Shown: one piece after another, positions 32,891-41,840 of the stretch
Layout: the number at the start of each line of letters is the position of its first letter
How positions within the stretch are numbered: the stretch's first letter is position 1
From: Zopfochytrium polystomum
Taxonomy: Eukaryota > Chytridiomycota > Chytridiomycetes > Chytridiales > Chytridiaceae
Assembly (NCBI GenBank): GCA_025765615.1
Contig: JAIVFJ010000042.1
Location: 248,001 to 312,000 of the forward strand
Direction of reading: 5' to 3'
DNA length: 64,000 nucleotides
Translations under genes and position numbers: made by a program
Notes under the pieces: model-generated
What the model was told of the DNA's origin: nothing
The model's database searches: none
What the model saw: only the letters and a program-made list of their open reading frames with translations

Positions 32891-32983
32891 GGCAATTCCC
32901 TGGACCCTCCTCCAAGCTGCCCCTGTTTCATCACCACCACCAGCACCACAAACACCTCAGATTCCAAGCCCCACCAACTCACC

Positions 32984-33553
32984 ATGGATGTCAAGATTCA
33001 ACTCTCACCCAAGTCAACCATCACAACCAAGGCCCTTATCGACTCTGGATCATCCTGCAACATCATTGATGCCACCCTTGCCAAGTCTTGTGCCATTCCC
33101 ACCATCAAGAAATCCACACCCCTCAAGGTCCACTTTGCCAATCATGCTCTGTTCAAGGAAATCAGCCATGAAACCAAGCAAAACCTCCACATACAAGGCT
33201 TTCCACCATCCATGGTCAACCTGGAAGTATTGGATCTTGGCTCACCCACATTCTGTGTCATCCTGGGATTACCATGGCTGCAAGCCCAGAACCCTGCCAT
33301 TGATTGGGTCACTGGTCAAGTCCAACCTCCACCAATTGGAACAGTCACCCAAAACTCAAGTCAAGCCTCCAAGCCTCATGGTTCACAGCCAGGCATTGAA
33401 GGTCAACCAGCAAAGACAACTCCAGTGTCACCCTGCAGTTCACAAATCCCAGCCAAGACTCAAGTTCCACAGTTCACAGTCAAGATTCAAGTGGAGCTCA
33501 TAGAGCTCACAGTCATGGCCAGGACTCTAGTTCACAGAACCCACAGTCAATGA
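32984..33553 (+). pseudogene. Gypsy retropepsin-like protease region
   Basis: Open frame with the active-site ALIDSGSSCNIID (Asp codon at 33041-33043) and the downstream VILGLPWLQAQNPAIDW block typical of Ty3/gypsy proteases. The frame then enters a repeat-rich linker and ends at 33553 without reverse transcriptase. Confidence 0.85.
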
Positions 33554-33690
33554 TTCAAGTAACACAGTTCACAGTCCACATTCAAGATTCAGGTCCACAG
33601 CTCACAGTCTTTGCCAAGAACAGAACTCTCAGTCAAAGACTCAAGAATCACAGTTCCCAGTCAAGAATTCAAGCCCCACTGCTGATGAGC
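33420..33690. repeat. Degenerate short tandem-like repeats replacing RT/RNase H
   Basis: Many imperfect copies of units like CACAGTTCACAGTCAAGATTCAAG. They occupy the place where about 2 kb of reverse transcriptase and RNase H would be in a full element. Spacing and sequence vary, so it is not a CRISPR array. Confidence 0.6.
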
Positions 33691-33773
33691 ACAGAAGGAC
33701 AGATCTTGCACCTGAAGGGGGAGATGGTTTCACCCCACCATCCAAGACACACCTTTCACTGCTTCCTGACAGT

Positions 33774-34772
33774 GTGTGGGCCCATGCTATTTCCAAGGAC
33801 CCCAAGCCTCACAAGATTCAAATCAGCCAAGAAGAGGAAAAGCTTGAGATACTCAAGACAAGGCATGATGCAGCAACAGCTGGACACCCAGGAGAGCACA
33901 AGACATATGAGCTTGTTTCCAGAGACTTCTACTGGCCAGGCATGAGGAAGTACATCAAGAACTATGTCAACAGCTGTGAAACCTGTCAAAGAAACAAATC
34001 CAGCAGACACAAGCCCTATGGACTTCTGGAGCCCCTCCCAATTGCCATCAGCCCTTGGTCATCAATATCCATGGACTTCATTGTGAAACTGCCCCCATCC
34101 CATGGATTTGACTCTATCCTTGTTGTCATCTGCAGAAGGACAAAGTTGGCCCATTTTATCCCCTGCACTGAGAATATAGATGCACAAGGAACAGCAGACC
34201 TGTTTTTGCAGCACATATTCAGGCTCCATGGGCTGCCTCAGTCAATCATCAGTGACAGAGGACCTCAGTTCAGATCTCAATTTTGGAAAGCACTCACAGC
34301 AGTCCTTGGAATCAAGTCTCAACTGTCAACTGCTTATCACCCTCAGACTGATGGACAAACAGAAAGAACAAACCAGACTCTGGAGCAGTATTTGAGGTGC
34401 TATGTCAGCTATCAACAGGATGATTGGCCCACCCTCCTTCCACTGGCAGAATTTGCTCTCAACAATTCTCTCCACTCAAGCACCCAGTTATCTCCTTTCT
34501 TTGCAACCTATGGCTTCAATCCAAGAGGAGATCTTCTGGGACAAGAGACCCTATCCAATGTCCAAGCTCCTGCTGTGGCTTCACACTTGCATAAGCTCAA
34601 GATCATCAGCACCTTCCTGGACTCCACCCTGAAGCAAGCCCAAGAAGATGCCTCAAGATTTGCCAACACTCACAGAATGGACCATGACCTTGCTGTGGGT
34701 CAGCAAGTTTGGCTTCTGAGGAAGAACTTGCAGACCAAAAGACCAAGTCCCAAGCTAGACAACCTCAAGTAG
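33774..34772 (+). CDS. Gypsy integrase (open frame, part of a defective element)
   Basis: About 330 codons without interruption. The zinc-binding HHCC module is HDAATAGHPGEH ... CETCQRNK. The catalytic triad is in SMDFIVKL (D), ISDRGPQF (D) and QTDGQTERTNQTLEQ (E). It ends at a TAG (34770-34772) just before the GPFRI strand that normally continues. An intact integrase in an element without reverse transcriptase is unusual. It would act in DNA joining of element cDNA in the nucleus if expressed as part of a polyprotein; independent expression is doubtful. Confidence 0.8.
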   Translation: MWAHAISKDPKPHKIQISQEEEKLEILKTRHDAATAGHPGEHKTYELVSRDFYWPGMRKYIKNYVNSCETCQRNKSSRHKPYGLLEPLPIAISPWSSISMDFIVKLPPSHGFDSILVVICRRTKLAHFIPCTENIDAQGTADLFLQHIFRLHGLPQSIISDRGPQFRSQFWKALTAVLGIKSQLSTAYHPQTDGQTERTNQTLEQYLRCYVSYQQDDWPTLLPLAEFALNNSLHSSTQLSPFFATYGFNPRGDLLGQETLSNVQAPAVASHLHKLKIISTFLDSTLKQAQEDASRFANTHRMDHDLAVGQQVWLLRKNLQTKRPSPKLDNLK

Positions 34773-34937
34773 GGACCTTTCAGGATCTTGGAGCAAATCA
34801 ATCCAGTCACCTTCAAGCTGGATCTCCCTGCATCCATGAAGATCCACCCAGTTTTCCATGTCAGCCTTTTGGAGAAGTTTGCGGCCAATTCCATTCCAGG
34901 CAGAGTTGTTCCTCCTCCAGTTGAGGTATAAGCTGAA

Positions 34938-35122
34938 AAGGAATTCGAGGTTGAACAAATCCTGGATGCCAAGTGGTTTGGAAGGACACTCAAGTTCCTT
35001 GTCAAGTGGAAAGGTTACACAGATGCTGACAACACCTGGGTACCTGAGTCAAACCTCACTCACTGCCAAGACCTTCTACTCAAGTTCAACCAGGTACCCC
35101 ACCGAGTTGCAGAAGAGGCCTA
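34938..35122 (+). pseudogene. Chromodomain at the gypsy integrase C-terminus
   Basis: In the same frame after a TAA (34928-34930): EFEVEQILDAKWFG, FLVKWKGYTDADNTWVPESNL, then a helix, to the stop at 35120-35122. The aromatic residues in KWKGY and NTW match the chromodomain core. Chromoviruses use this domain to target heterochromatin. Confidence 0.85.
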
Positions 35123-35124
35123 AT

Positions 35125-35136
35125 AGGGGGAGATGA
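35125..35136 (+). promoter_or_regulatory. Polypurine tract of the gypsy element
   Basis: AGGGGGAGATGA lies immediately upstream of the LTR start TGTTATGAAT at 35137, the position of a plus-strand primer in LTR elements. Confidence 0.7.
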
Positions 35137-35440
35137 TGTTATGAATCACCCTCTGGAAACCTCTGGAACCTTCTAGAACATTCCCCCATGAAGCCCCTGG
35201 AACCTTCTGGAACCTTTGTTTTCCTGACTTGTCTTGTTGTCATTGGTATCATTGGTATCATTGTATTACTAATTGCTCTTTCTGGAACTTTCTTTGAGTC
35301 TTGACAAGGAAGACTCTCAAAAGGTATAAAAGGGGGATGGGGGACCTGTCCCATCCCTCAAGTGAATTATTGTTTCCAATACAATCATCACTCCTCTCTG
35401 TTCCTTGTCTGCCTTGCCCTGTCCAGCCATGTTCCTGACA
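35137..35440 (+). mobile_element. Gypsy 3' LTR, complete
   Basis: 304 bp from TGTTATGAATCACC to ATGTTCCTGACA (TG...CA). Holds TATAAA at 35325-35330 and the self-primer sequence at 35360-35370. The last ~77 bp match the 5' LTR fragment at 31910-31986 with few differences, and the whole matches the inverted solo LTR at 11251-12271. Confidence 0.9.
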
Positions 35441-35596
35441 GGTGGCAAATATTCCTGCGTGGATGAATTGTGAAAGCTTGTCCTGAGGGATCAATGTTGC
35501 AACAACGTAGAGGAGATGCCACAGTCCTTGTTCGTAGGCAGATGCTGTAGTTGTCACAATGTATGAGTCCCAGTATTGAATTCAGCTGTGGTTCCC

Positions 35597-35695
35597 CCAC
35601 TAGATTTGACGATCCCATATTCTACGCTGGCAGCAAACTATTGCAGATTTATTGAAGCAGAGGTTGAATATGCGAAAACAGAAGCAGGAAAAGAA
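35597..35695 (+). repeat. 99-bp dispersed repeat, copy 2
   Basis: Full-length match to 18672-18770. The stretch 35441-35596 between it and the gypsy LTR has no recognised content. Confidence 0.8.
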
Positions 35696-35898
35696 GTGCT
35701 TGTAATCACAAGAGCTTGATCATTGTAGTTATACTTTCAGATAAGCACTTCAATGAAAGGACAAGGGCAGTTTTGCAAAAATTTGACCTGAAATTGGCAC
35801 CAGTTTGAACGAAATTCTAAAAGCCACTGAGCAGCACTTGCAAAGTTCTTGTTTGATTGGTGAGAATTTATTTAGAAGCTTTTATTTGTAACTTGAAT

Positions 35899-36054
35899 TT
35901 TTGCCATCTTTTTCAGGTATAAGACTTTCTTCCTCCAAAACAAAGTCACCGCACAGGGAAAATTGACCGAAGAGTATAATCTGTGCGAAGCATTGAGGCG
36001 AATTGGAGAGAATGAGCAGAGTTTTCTGTGAGTGTGGTGTGGGTGTGTGTGTGT

Positions 36055-36120
<66 letters not shown>

Positions 36121-36410
36121 GCGTGTTTTCTTCTCCACTGATGCTTTAATGTAATAAACCAAAGGGAGTCTATCTTCTGTGAGGTAATACGCAAATATAA
36201 ATAGTGCAGAAGCAAAGCTCGAGGCAGCGATGAAGAAAAAGTGAAGAAGCAAGAGGCACAGGAGAAGAAGAAGCGACAACAATATCAAGAACAGATGCCG
36301 GTAGAATTTCGGATTAAGCAAACACCTTCCCCATCCCTCAAAAACAGTTTCCCGCCACTCTCTTCCGTCACATTCTCAAGTTGCAATCTCTGACCACGCG
36401 CTGCCTATCG
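35899..36410. repeat. Duplicated 3' end of the coiled-coil gene
   Basis: Matches 41274-41840, that is the 3' flank, stop codon and last few codons of the large minus-strand gene, including a (GT)n tract (here about 36037-36124, longer than at the source). It is fused at about 36410 to sequence homologous to 8350 onward. Confidence 0.85.
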
Positions 36411-36519
36411 TATGTTGCACTGTATTTGGGATAACTCTCGATAACACATAAATTACAAAAAGACTCCTTAGAACAAAAAAAAATGAAGAATAAAACGCAG
36501 AGGTCGAGGAGGGCGTCTC

Positions 36520-36862
36520 TCAGATTTTGGTCATGTCCAGATTGGTGGTTCCAGGCTCGGATGTAAACACTTTCATTGGCACCGATCCCTTCCCGCTCAC
36601 CTCCACCTTTCCTGTCTTTTGTCCCTTCACAAATGCCTGGGGAGTTGCTGGTTTACAACAAAAAAAAAAACGCACAGGACCAGATGGCCAAGAGGGCAAG
36701 AATGGCCACAAGGAAAGGGAAGCAATGGAGCGCCCGGATGCACCGTCGCAGCAAAGGAGGAGGGTTGGGGGAGGTATTCAGGTGATGCATCATGGCTTGT
36801 GGGTTTCGGGGTTGGGGAGGGGGAAGGGAGGAAAGCGCACTTACGTTTTGGTTTGTCCGGTC
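36520..36862 (-). pseudogene. Second copy of the unknown minus-strand gene tail
   Basis: Homologous to 8467-8842. The last exon keeps its frame (TPQAFVKGQKTGKV, SVPMKVFTS) with an 18-nt in-frame deletion. The CAG acceptor of the preceding exon is changed to CTG, and the GTGAGC donor is altered to a GTGCGT-like site, so splicing is probably lost. It lies divergent to the LRR copy C, as in copy A. Confidence 0.4.
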
Positions 36863-36879
36863 TCTCTGTCTTGGTACAC

Positions 36880-36883
<4 letters not shown>

Positions 36884-36914
<31 letters not shown>

Positions 36915-36932
36915 CTCTCTCTCTCTCTCTCT
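36884..36932. repeat. (CA)n(CT)n microsatellite
   Basis: Compound CA then CT run upstream of LRR copy C, equivalent in position to the (CT)n at 8861-8908. Confidence 0.85.
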
Positions 36933-37147
36933 CTTCGCTTGCTCTTTATGGACTTCTGTCTTTCAGTGAGTTGAAGACACCAATTTTATCTTTTCGCTCT
37001 GTCAGGCAGACCTGCATTTGCCCTGTGAAGGGTTTTTGGGAAAGTGGGGTTTTTTTATTTTTATTTTTATTTTCGTTTTCCCGAAAGAAGTAAAAAAACA
37101 GCGGGGATTTGTCTCACCCCCAAAGTTTTTGCAAACGAAAGGAAGAA

Positions 37148-37558
37148 ATGACCACTGTCACGATTGCCCAGCAGCAGCCAGTCGCCGCCGCAGCCACCGC
37201 TACCTCCATTCTTCGCTTCACGGCCGCCAACTACTACTACGACGACGACAACGGCCACGGCGGCGACGACGAAGAAGAACAAGAAGACGACGACGAAGAA
37301 GAAGACGAAGAAAAAGAAGAAGAAGAAGAAAAAAGAAGAAGAAGAAGAAAAAGAAGAAGAAGAAGAAGAAGAAGAAGAAGAAGAAAAAGAAGAAGAAGAA
37401 GAAGACGACCAGAAAGAAGAAGTACCATGAATGGGGGCTACGTGGCGAAAGGACGACCCAAATGTCGACACATTTGGCAGCACCCCACTGTCAATGGGTC
37501 AACTCTTCATGATGAAGCAAATCTTCTGCCAAAAATTGCGATTGATTCTATGGACTAG
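37148..37558 (+). pseudogene. Collapsed acidic LRR gene, copy C
   Basis: The ATG and N-terminus match copies A and B (SILRFTAANYYYDDD). Within the GAA-repeat tract the frame shifts so that Glu codons are read as Arg. The whole LRR body is then deleted: sequence matching GAAGTACCA of copy A (~9482) joins directly to the TGAATGGGGGC that spans and follows copy A's stop (10627). The shifted frame runs into the former 3' flank and ends at 37558. The product, if any, would be a short acidic-then-basic peptide. Confidence 0.85.
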
Positions 37559-37610
37559 GATTCAAAATAAACAGGAACTTTTCTTGACACATATCCATGT
37601 TGTTGTTGAT

Positions 37611-38634
37611 CAGGGGTTTGCAAAATTCAATTTATGTTGGTCCCACAATCAATTTTCAATTGGTTTTGCAATCATTGAAGAAAAGGGGGAAAGGACAAAA
37701 GGAATTCACTCATCTGCTTCCATCCTCGTCCACCTCCTCCACCACTGTCCCAAGAAGCTCCACAATCAATTCTTTGCTCCAGAAGTTCAATTCTCTTTCA
37801 AAAACGGTGTACATTCAAAATTCTCTGGCAGCATAGATTTCTGGTCGTCAGTGCGAACAAAAGAACATTTGCTGAAGAGCCTCTCAACAATGTTTGACGT
37901 TGGAGGTATCCATGAAAGGTCTGGGTAGTAGAAAGCACCACAACACTGCTTCTTGCTGAGTCCATCCTCCTCCATAATACTTTCCCAACCACACCTTGTT
38001 GGTGTGATAGGAGCTTCTCGTGGTCAGAGCAAGCAGCTGAAATGACCCAATCAAGCCAACCATATATTTTTCCTTGCCTAACGATAAGTGTTAGCAAAAC
38101 AGTTTCAAAATGGTTCAGAGAGACAATCACAAACCTTTTGGATAGTTGATGGTGTGGCAGTTGACACGAAAGGACCATTCTCTCTTGCCAATTGAGGTGA
38201 ACACTTCGAATGTGACAAGCAAGGTTGCTGTAGCCACAAGTGAGCTCTTGCCTGATTAACTTAGTTCCTGGAAACAAAATGCATTTATGGTGGGCACCAC
38301 TCTGGCTCAGTTCAAAAAACTGACAGGCAATCTCCTTGTTCAAGAAGTTGCAGCCAGCATTCGTTGAAACTTCAGCCATTTTGTTATGTCAACGGGGATT
38401 TACTGTCGATGGTTTGCTGGGTCAGTCGGTGGAGGGTGGCGGTGGGTGTTTGGGTTGGGGGTGTTGTCTGTTGCAGCAATTTATTTTTGCTTTCAAAATG
38501 AAAGCAACCAGCCCTGGTGGCACTGATGCAATGCGATGGAAAAAATTGATGAAAATTGGCAATTGAATTGGAAATTGATTAGTGTCTCTCAATCCTTCAA
38601 TAAATTGATTGATATTGATTGTTGCAAACCCCTG
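37611..38634 (-). mobile_element. hAT-like DNA transposon remnant
   Basis: Ends are CAGGGGTTTGCAAAA and TTGCAAACCCCTG, inverted termini typical of hAT elements. The minus strand encodes the start of a BED-finger transposase. No matching 8-bp target duplication was found: the flanks are TTGTTGAT and ACAGCTCT. The body is only 1,024 bp, so most of the transposase is gone. Confidence 0.65.
37798..38379 (-). pseudogene. hAT transposase N-terminal fragment (BED finger)
   Basis: Starts with ATG at 38379. Contains ELTCGYSNLACHIRSVHLNW, a BED zinc-finger C-terminal half, followed later by KIYGWLDWVI, a motif frequent in hAT transposases of fungi and oomycetes. The catalytic region and dimerisation domain are not visible. 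Confidence 0.5.
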
Positions 38635-38954
38635 ACAGCTCTGGTGGCTGTCGGCCAAGAAATGGTCCCATGATTCTCTGAGTGTTTTCGTTGATGGCTC
38701 AGCCCCATTTGGTGAATCACCCTCCCATCCTGTTCTTTACTGTTTTCCTTATTGTTTTGTTGTTTTGTATGTGGTTTCCCTCCTTTTTCCGCACCTCCCT
38801 GTCTTGTTGACTGTGAGAACGGTACCTGAGGTCCCTTGCCTGCCCTTTTCTTCCTGACTGTCTGTATGAGCTGGGGGTTGCAGTCCCCTGGTGTGTGACA
38901 GGAGGGTTGGTTCCTCTTGGCCATCATGGCAGTGTGTGTTGGGTTCAATCCCAG

Positions 38955-39354
38955 TGTAAACAGTCTACTCTGGGTGAGTGAGTGGAAGGAGTGAACGAAG
39001 TGGAAATGTGTGTTTGTGGGTGCCCAACTTGGAGAGAAAGAGAAAACTCTGTTATGAATAATTTATACATAATGATGATATGCACGCTGTAATAGTTGCT
39101 TGGCAAGTGTGCCTAGCACAGGGTAAAAACCTCTCCCCTATTATCTGCTTGAGCAGAGGAGGAGGAAAACTGTTAACACCAGGTTTCTGTTCCACTTAAT
39201 ACTCAGAGTATTTTGTCACCAGCGCAAGCCAGTGCCTGAGTCTGCATTGGTTGTGGCTTGCTCTCCCATGGGCATCGTGAGAACAATAACTGACAGTCAC
39301 AATAGGTTCAGGTCCGTCTTGCCTCTTGCTGCTAGCCAGTCAGTTCTGCCTAAC
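38955..39354 (-). mobile_element. Inverted partial copia-type LTR
   Basis: Reverse complement of the right half of the LTR at 12274-13100 (for example CAGTCTACTCTGGGTGAG). It breaks off at 39354 in the middle of the LTR. Confidence 0.75.
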
Positions 39355-41273
39355 ACGCTGTGCACCTCACCATTCTGCATACTGTTTGGATTGTACTGGG
39401 TAGGAGCCACTTGGTGATGGAAGGATGGAGGGTAAATCTGTGGTGGTGCCTCTAGGTCCCTGTCAATACATCTAGTCAAATCCAGGTCTCTCAAGGTGAT
39501 GTGAATGAGTTGGCTGGTCAGGTACTGCTGCAGAATGGTCTCTCAAGTATGCCCACTCCCCCTGGCTGCTGGCTCCTGTGGCCTCTGGTGGGTCTGGTCT
39601 TCACTGGGTTCAGGCCCCCTTTCTCTCAGATTAATGCCTGTGATGTCATGGTGCCACACTTGTGTGTGGGAGTGGGTTTTTAACCTTCCTTGCTTCTAAA
39701 ATAGGGGATTCCTCTGGCCTGGTGAGGCAGATGTCTGTGTCCTAGTGGATGAAGCAAGAAGAGTCCCACTGTCTCCCACCCTGTGTGCCCCCTCCTTGGA
39801 TTGAGTTGGAACCTCTCTTGGGAGTGAGACGTGTCTGGTTCTGTTAATTGGAGAGCAGTTCTGGTTTGATCCAACAGGCACCTCTGCACACTAACTGATC
39901 CTTGTGTTTGTCCTTTGTGTCCAACTCCCTCCAACTTAGGGCTTGTCTTTGGCAGAGAGGGAGCTGGTGCTCCAAGGTGGTGGCTCCAACAGGTTGGGAC
40001 CTGGCCACTTTCCTCCCGCACTCTCTTGCCTTCCCTCTTGGCTTCTGCCTTGGGAGCAGCTGGCACAGATTGGTTGGTGCTGCCTTAGGTTCCCACATTT
40101 GTTCCCTGAGTCTCGTTCCTTACCAAGTGATTCAGTCTATTTGGCTTTGCATTGAGGTTTCTGTGTCTTGGCCCAGTATGAGATTCCTGATCTCATGGGC
40201 CATTGAGCTGTTGAGGTCTCTTTAAAAGCTCTTCCTTGGCTAGTTCATTGGGTTAACCTTTACATATAGTGGCCCCCCATCAATCACAAACAACCACTCT
40301 ATTCCTATATTTGAATACTTATTCTTACTTTCAAAAGTAACTCAGTGCTGATGCCCCGCATCAAAAAGAGCATCCCATGTCCTTGTGCTGAATGGGCCTA
40401 AGCACAAGGGGCACACCCTTTACTTCTTCTTATTTCTTCTTATTTTTACTCATTTTCTCTTATTTTCCCTTTTTCCCACCTTTGAAGCCTCTGTCCCTGC
40501 ACTGATGTGGCCTCCAGCCCCCAAATTCAGTCCATCTCAAATTTGAGGCAGGAGAGACACTGGGTGGAGGGGGGTGTGGCTGAAAGATGATTCATTCTTA
40601 CAAATTGTTCTTTTCTTTCATTTCCTCCTTTTTACTATCTTTTGTCTTTTTCCTCTTTTCTTCCTCCTTCTTTCTTTCTCTCTCTGATCCCCATAAATAC
40701 TGCCCCTCTCCCCCAAGCCTGTCTCATCGTCCACATCAAGTTGAGATGTTGGATACCATTCGGTCCTGCATGGGCGCTCCAGGGCTTAACCCTGTCATCT
40801 CATGCCCATGGCACCCATGATTCATTCATGTGGAGACTTGTCTTTGTATGTTTGTCCATGGCTGTTATGGCACTCATGAGTCAGCAATGACTCATGACAG
40901 TTATTGATTGGTGTATCTGTGCTTTCAGAGCATACATAGAGAGTAGTATTAACACCAACACCAAGGTACTGGCCCTTAGAACCAGGAGTTCCCCATCATT
41001 GATGACTTGTCCTTTCCCCACATATCCACTAAACTATGGGATGAGCCTTCACAGATGTAGAGGATCTTATACCAGAGGCATTTTGCACTTTCTTTTGTGA
41101 TTGTGCCACCCTTTTTGCACTTTTCTTATGTTTCCCTTTTAGATGTGTGATGACTGCTCCCTTTGTGTTTAAAGAGTTTCTTTTGTGTTTGTTGATGGGC
41201 TTTAGTAGACTCCAATTACACTTTCCTGTCTGGTAACCCCAAGACACCTTCTTTTGCCCTTTTCATTAGATAG
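39355..41273. other. Lower-GC repeat-like region, no gene recognised
   Basis: Minus-strand frames at 39297-39494 and 39680-40098 have retroelement-like composition but no diagnostic motif. CCCATAAATAC near 40690 resembles an LTR TATA box. A perfect 9-bp inverted repeat CATGAGTCA/TGACTCATG lies at 40875-40896. Probably decayed transposon sequence. Confidence 0.45.
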
Positions 41274-41490
41274 TTTGCCATCTTTTTCAGGTATAAGACT
41301 TTCTTCCTCCAAAACAAAGTCACCACACATGGTAAATTGACCAAAGAGTATAATCTGTGGGCCGCATTGATTTGGAGGGTCCCGATCGCTCGCGGCAGCA
41401 GGCGAATTGGCGAGAATGAGCAGAGTTTTGCTCAATCATCAACGCAAGGCCCTGGAATCTTAGCAGATGGTTTGTGTGAGTGTGGTGTGG

Positions 41491-41543
<53 letters not shown>

Positions 41544-41840
41544 GTGCGTGTGCGTGTTTTCTTCCCCACTGATGCTTTAATGTAATAAACCAAAGGGAGT
41601 CTATCTTCTGTGAGGTAATACGCAAATATAAATAGTGCAGAAGCAAAGCTCGAGGCAGCGATGAAGAAAAAGTGAAGAAGCAAGAGGCACAGGAGAAGAA
41701 GAAGCGACAACAATATCAAGAACAGATGCCAGTAGAATTTCGAATGAAGCAAACACCTTCCCCATCCCTAAAAAACAGTTTCCCGCCACTCTCTTCCGTC
41801 ACATTCTCAAGTTGCAATCTCTGACCGCGCGCTGCCTACC
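41274..41840. repeat. Source copy of the duplicated gene 3' end, with (GT)n
   Basis: Counterpart of 35899-36410. It comprises the terminal codons, the stop codon and the 3' flank of the coiled-coil gene on the minus strand. The (GT)n run is at about 41491-41540. Confidence 0.85.

Larger units (their letters stand above)
31910..35440 (+). mobile_element. Ty3/gypsy chromovirus lacking reverse transcriptase
   Basis: A 5' LTR fragment (31910-31986), primer-binding site, gag, retropepsin, integrase, chromodomain, polypurine tract and complete 3' LTR are present in order. The reverse transcriptase and RNase H expected between protease and integrase are absent and replaced by a short repeat-rich segment. 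Gag has two frame changes and a TAG at 32634-32636. The element has almost no CpG. Chromodomain plus self-priming site places it in the Tf1/sushi-like group (inference). Confidence 0.9.

Noticed and set aside
33330..33690. Repeated 20-25-bp units resembling an array
   Set aside because: Unit length, spacing and sequence all vary; there are no cas genes and the context is a retrotransposon, so it is not a CRISPR array.
38935..38955. GGGTTCAATCCCA resembling a tRNA T-loop/B box
   Set aside because: No matching A box, anticodon arm or acceptor pairing can be built around it.
39680..40098. Minus-strand frames suggestive of retroelement linker sequence
   Set aside because: No zinc knuckle, DSG, DDE or YxDD motif, so no element type can be assigned.
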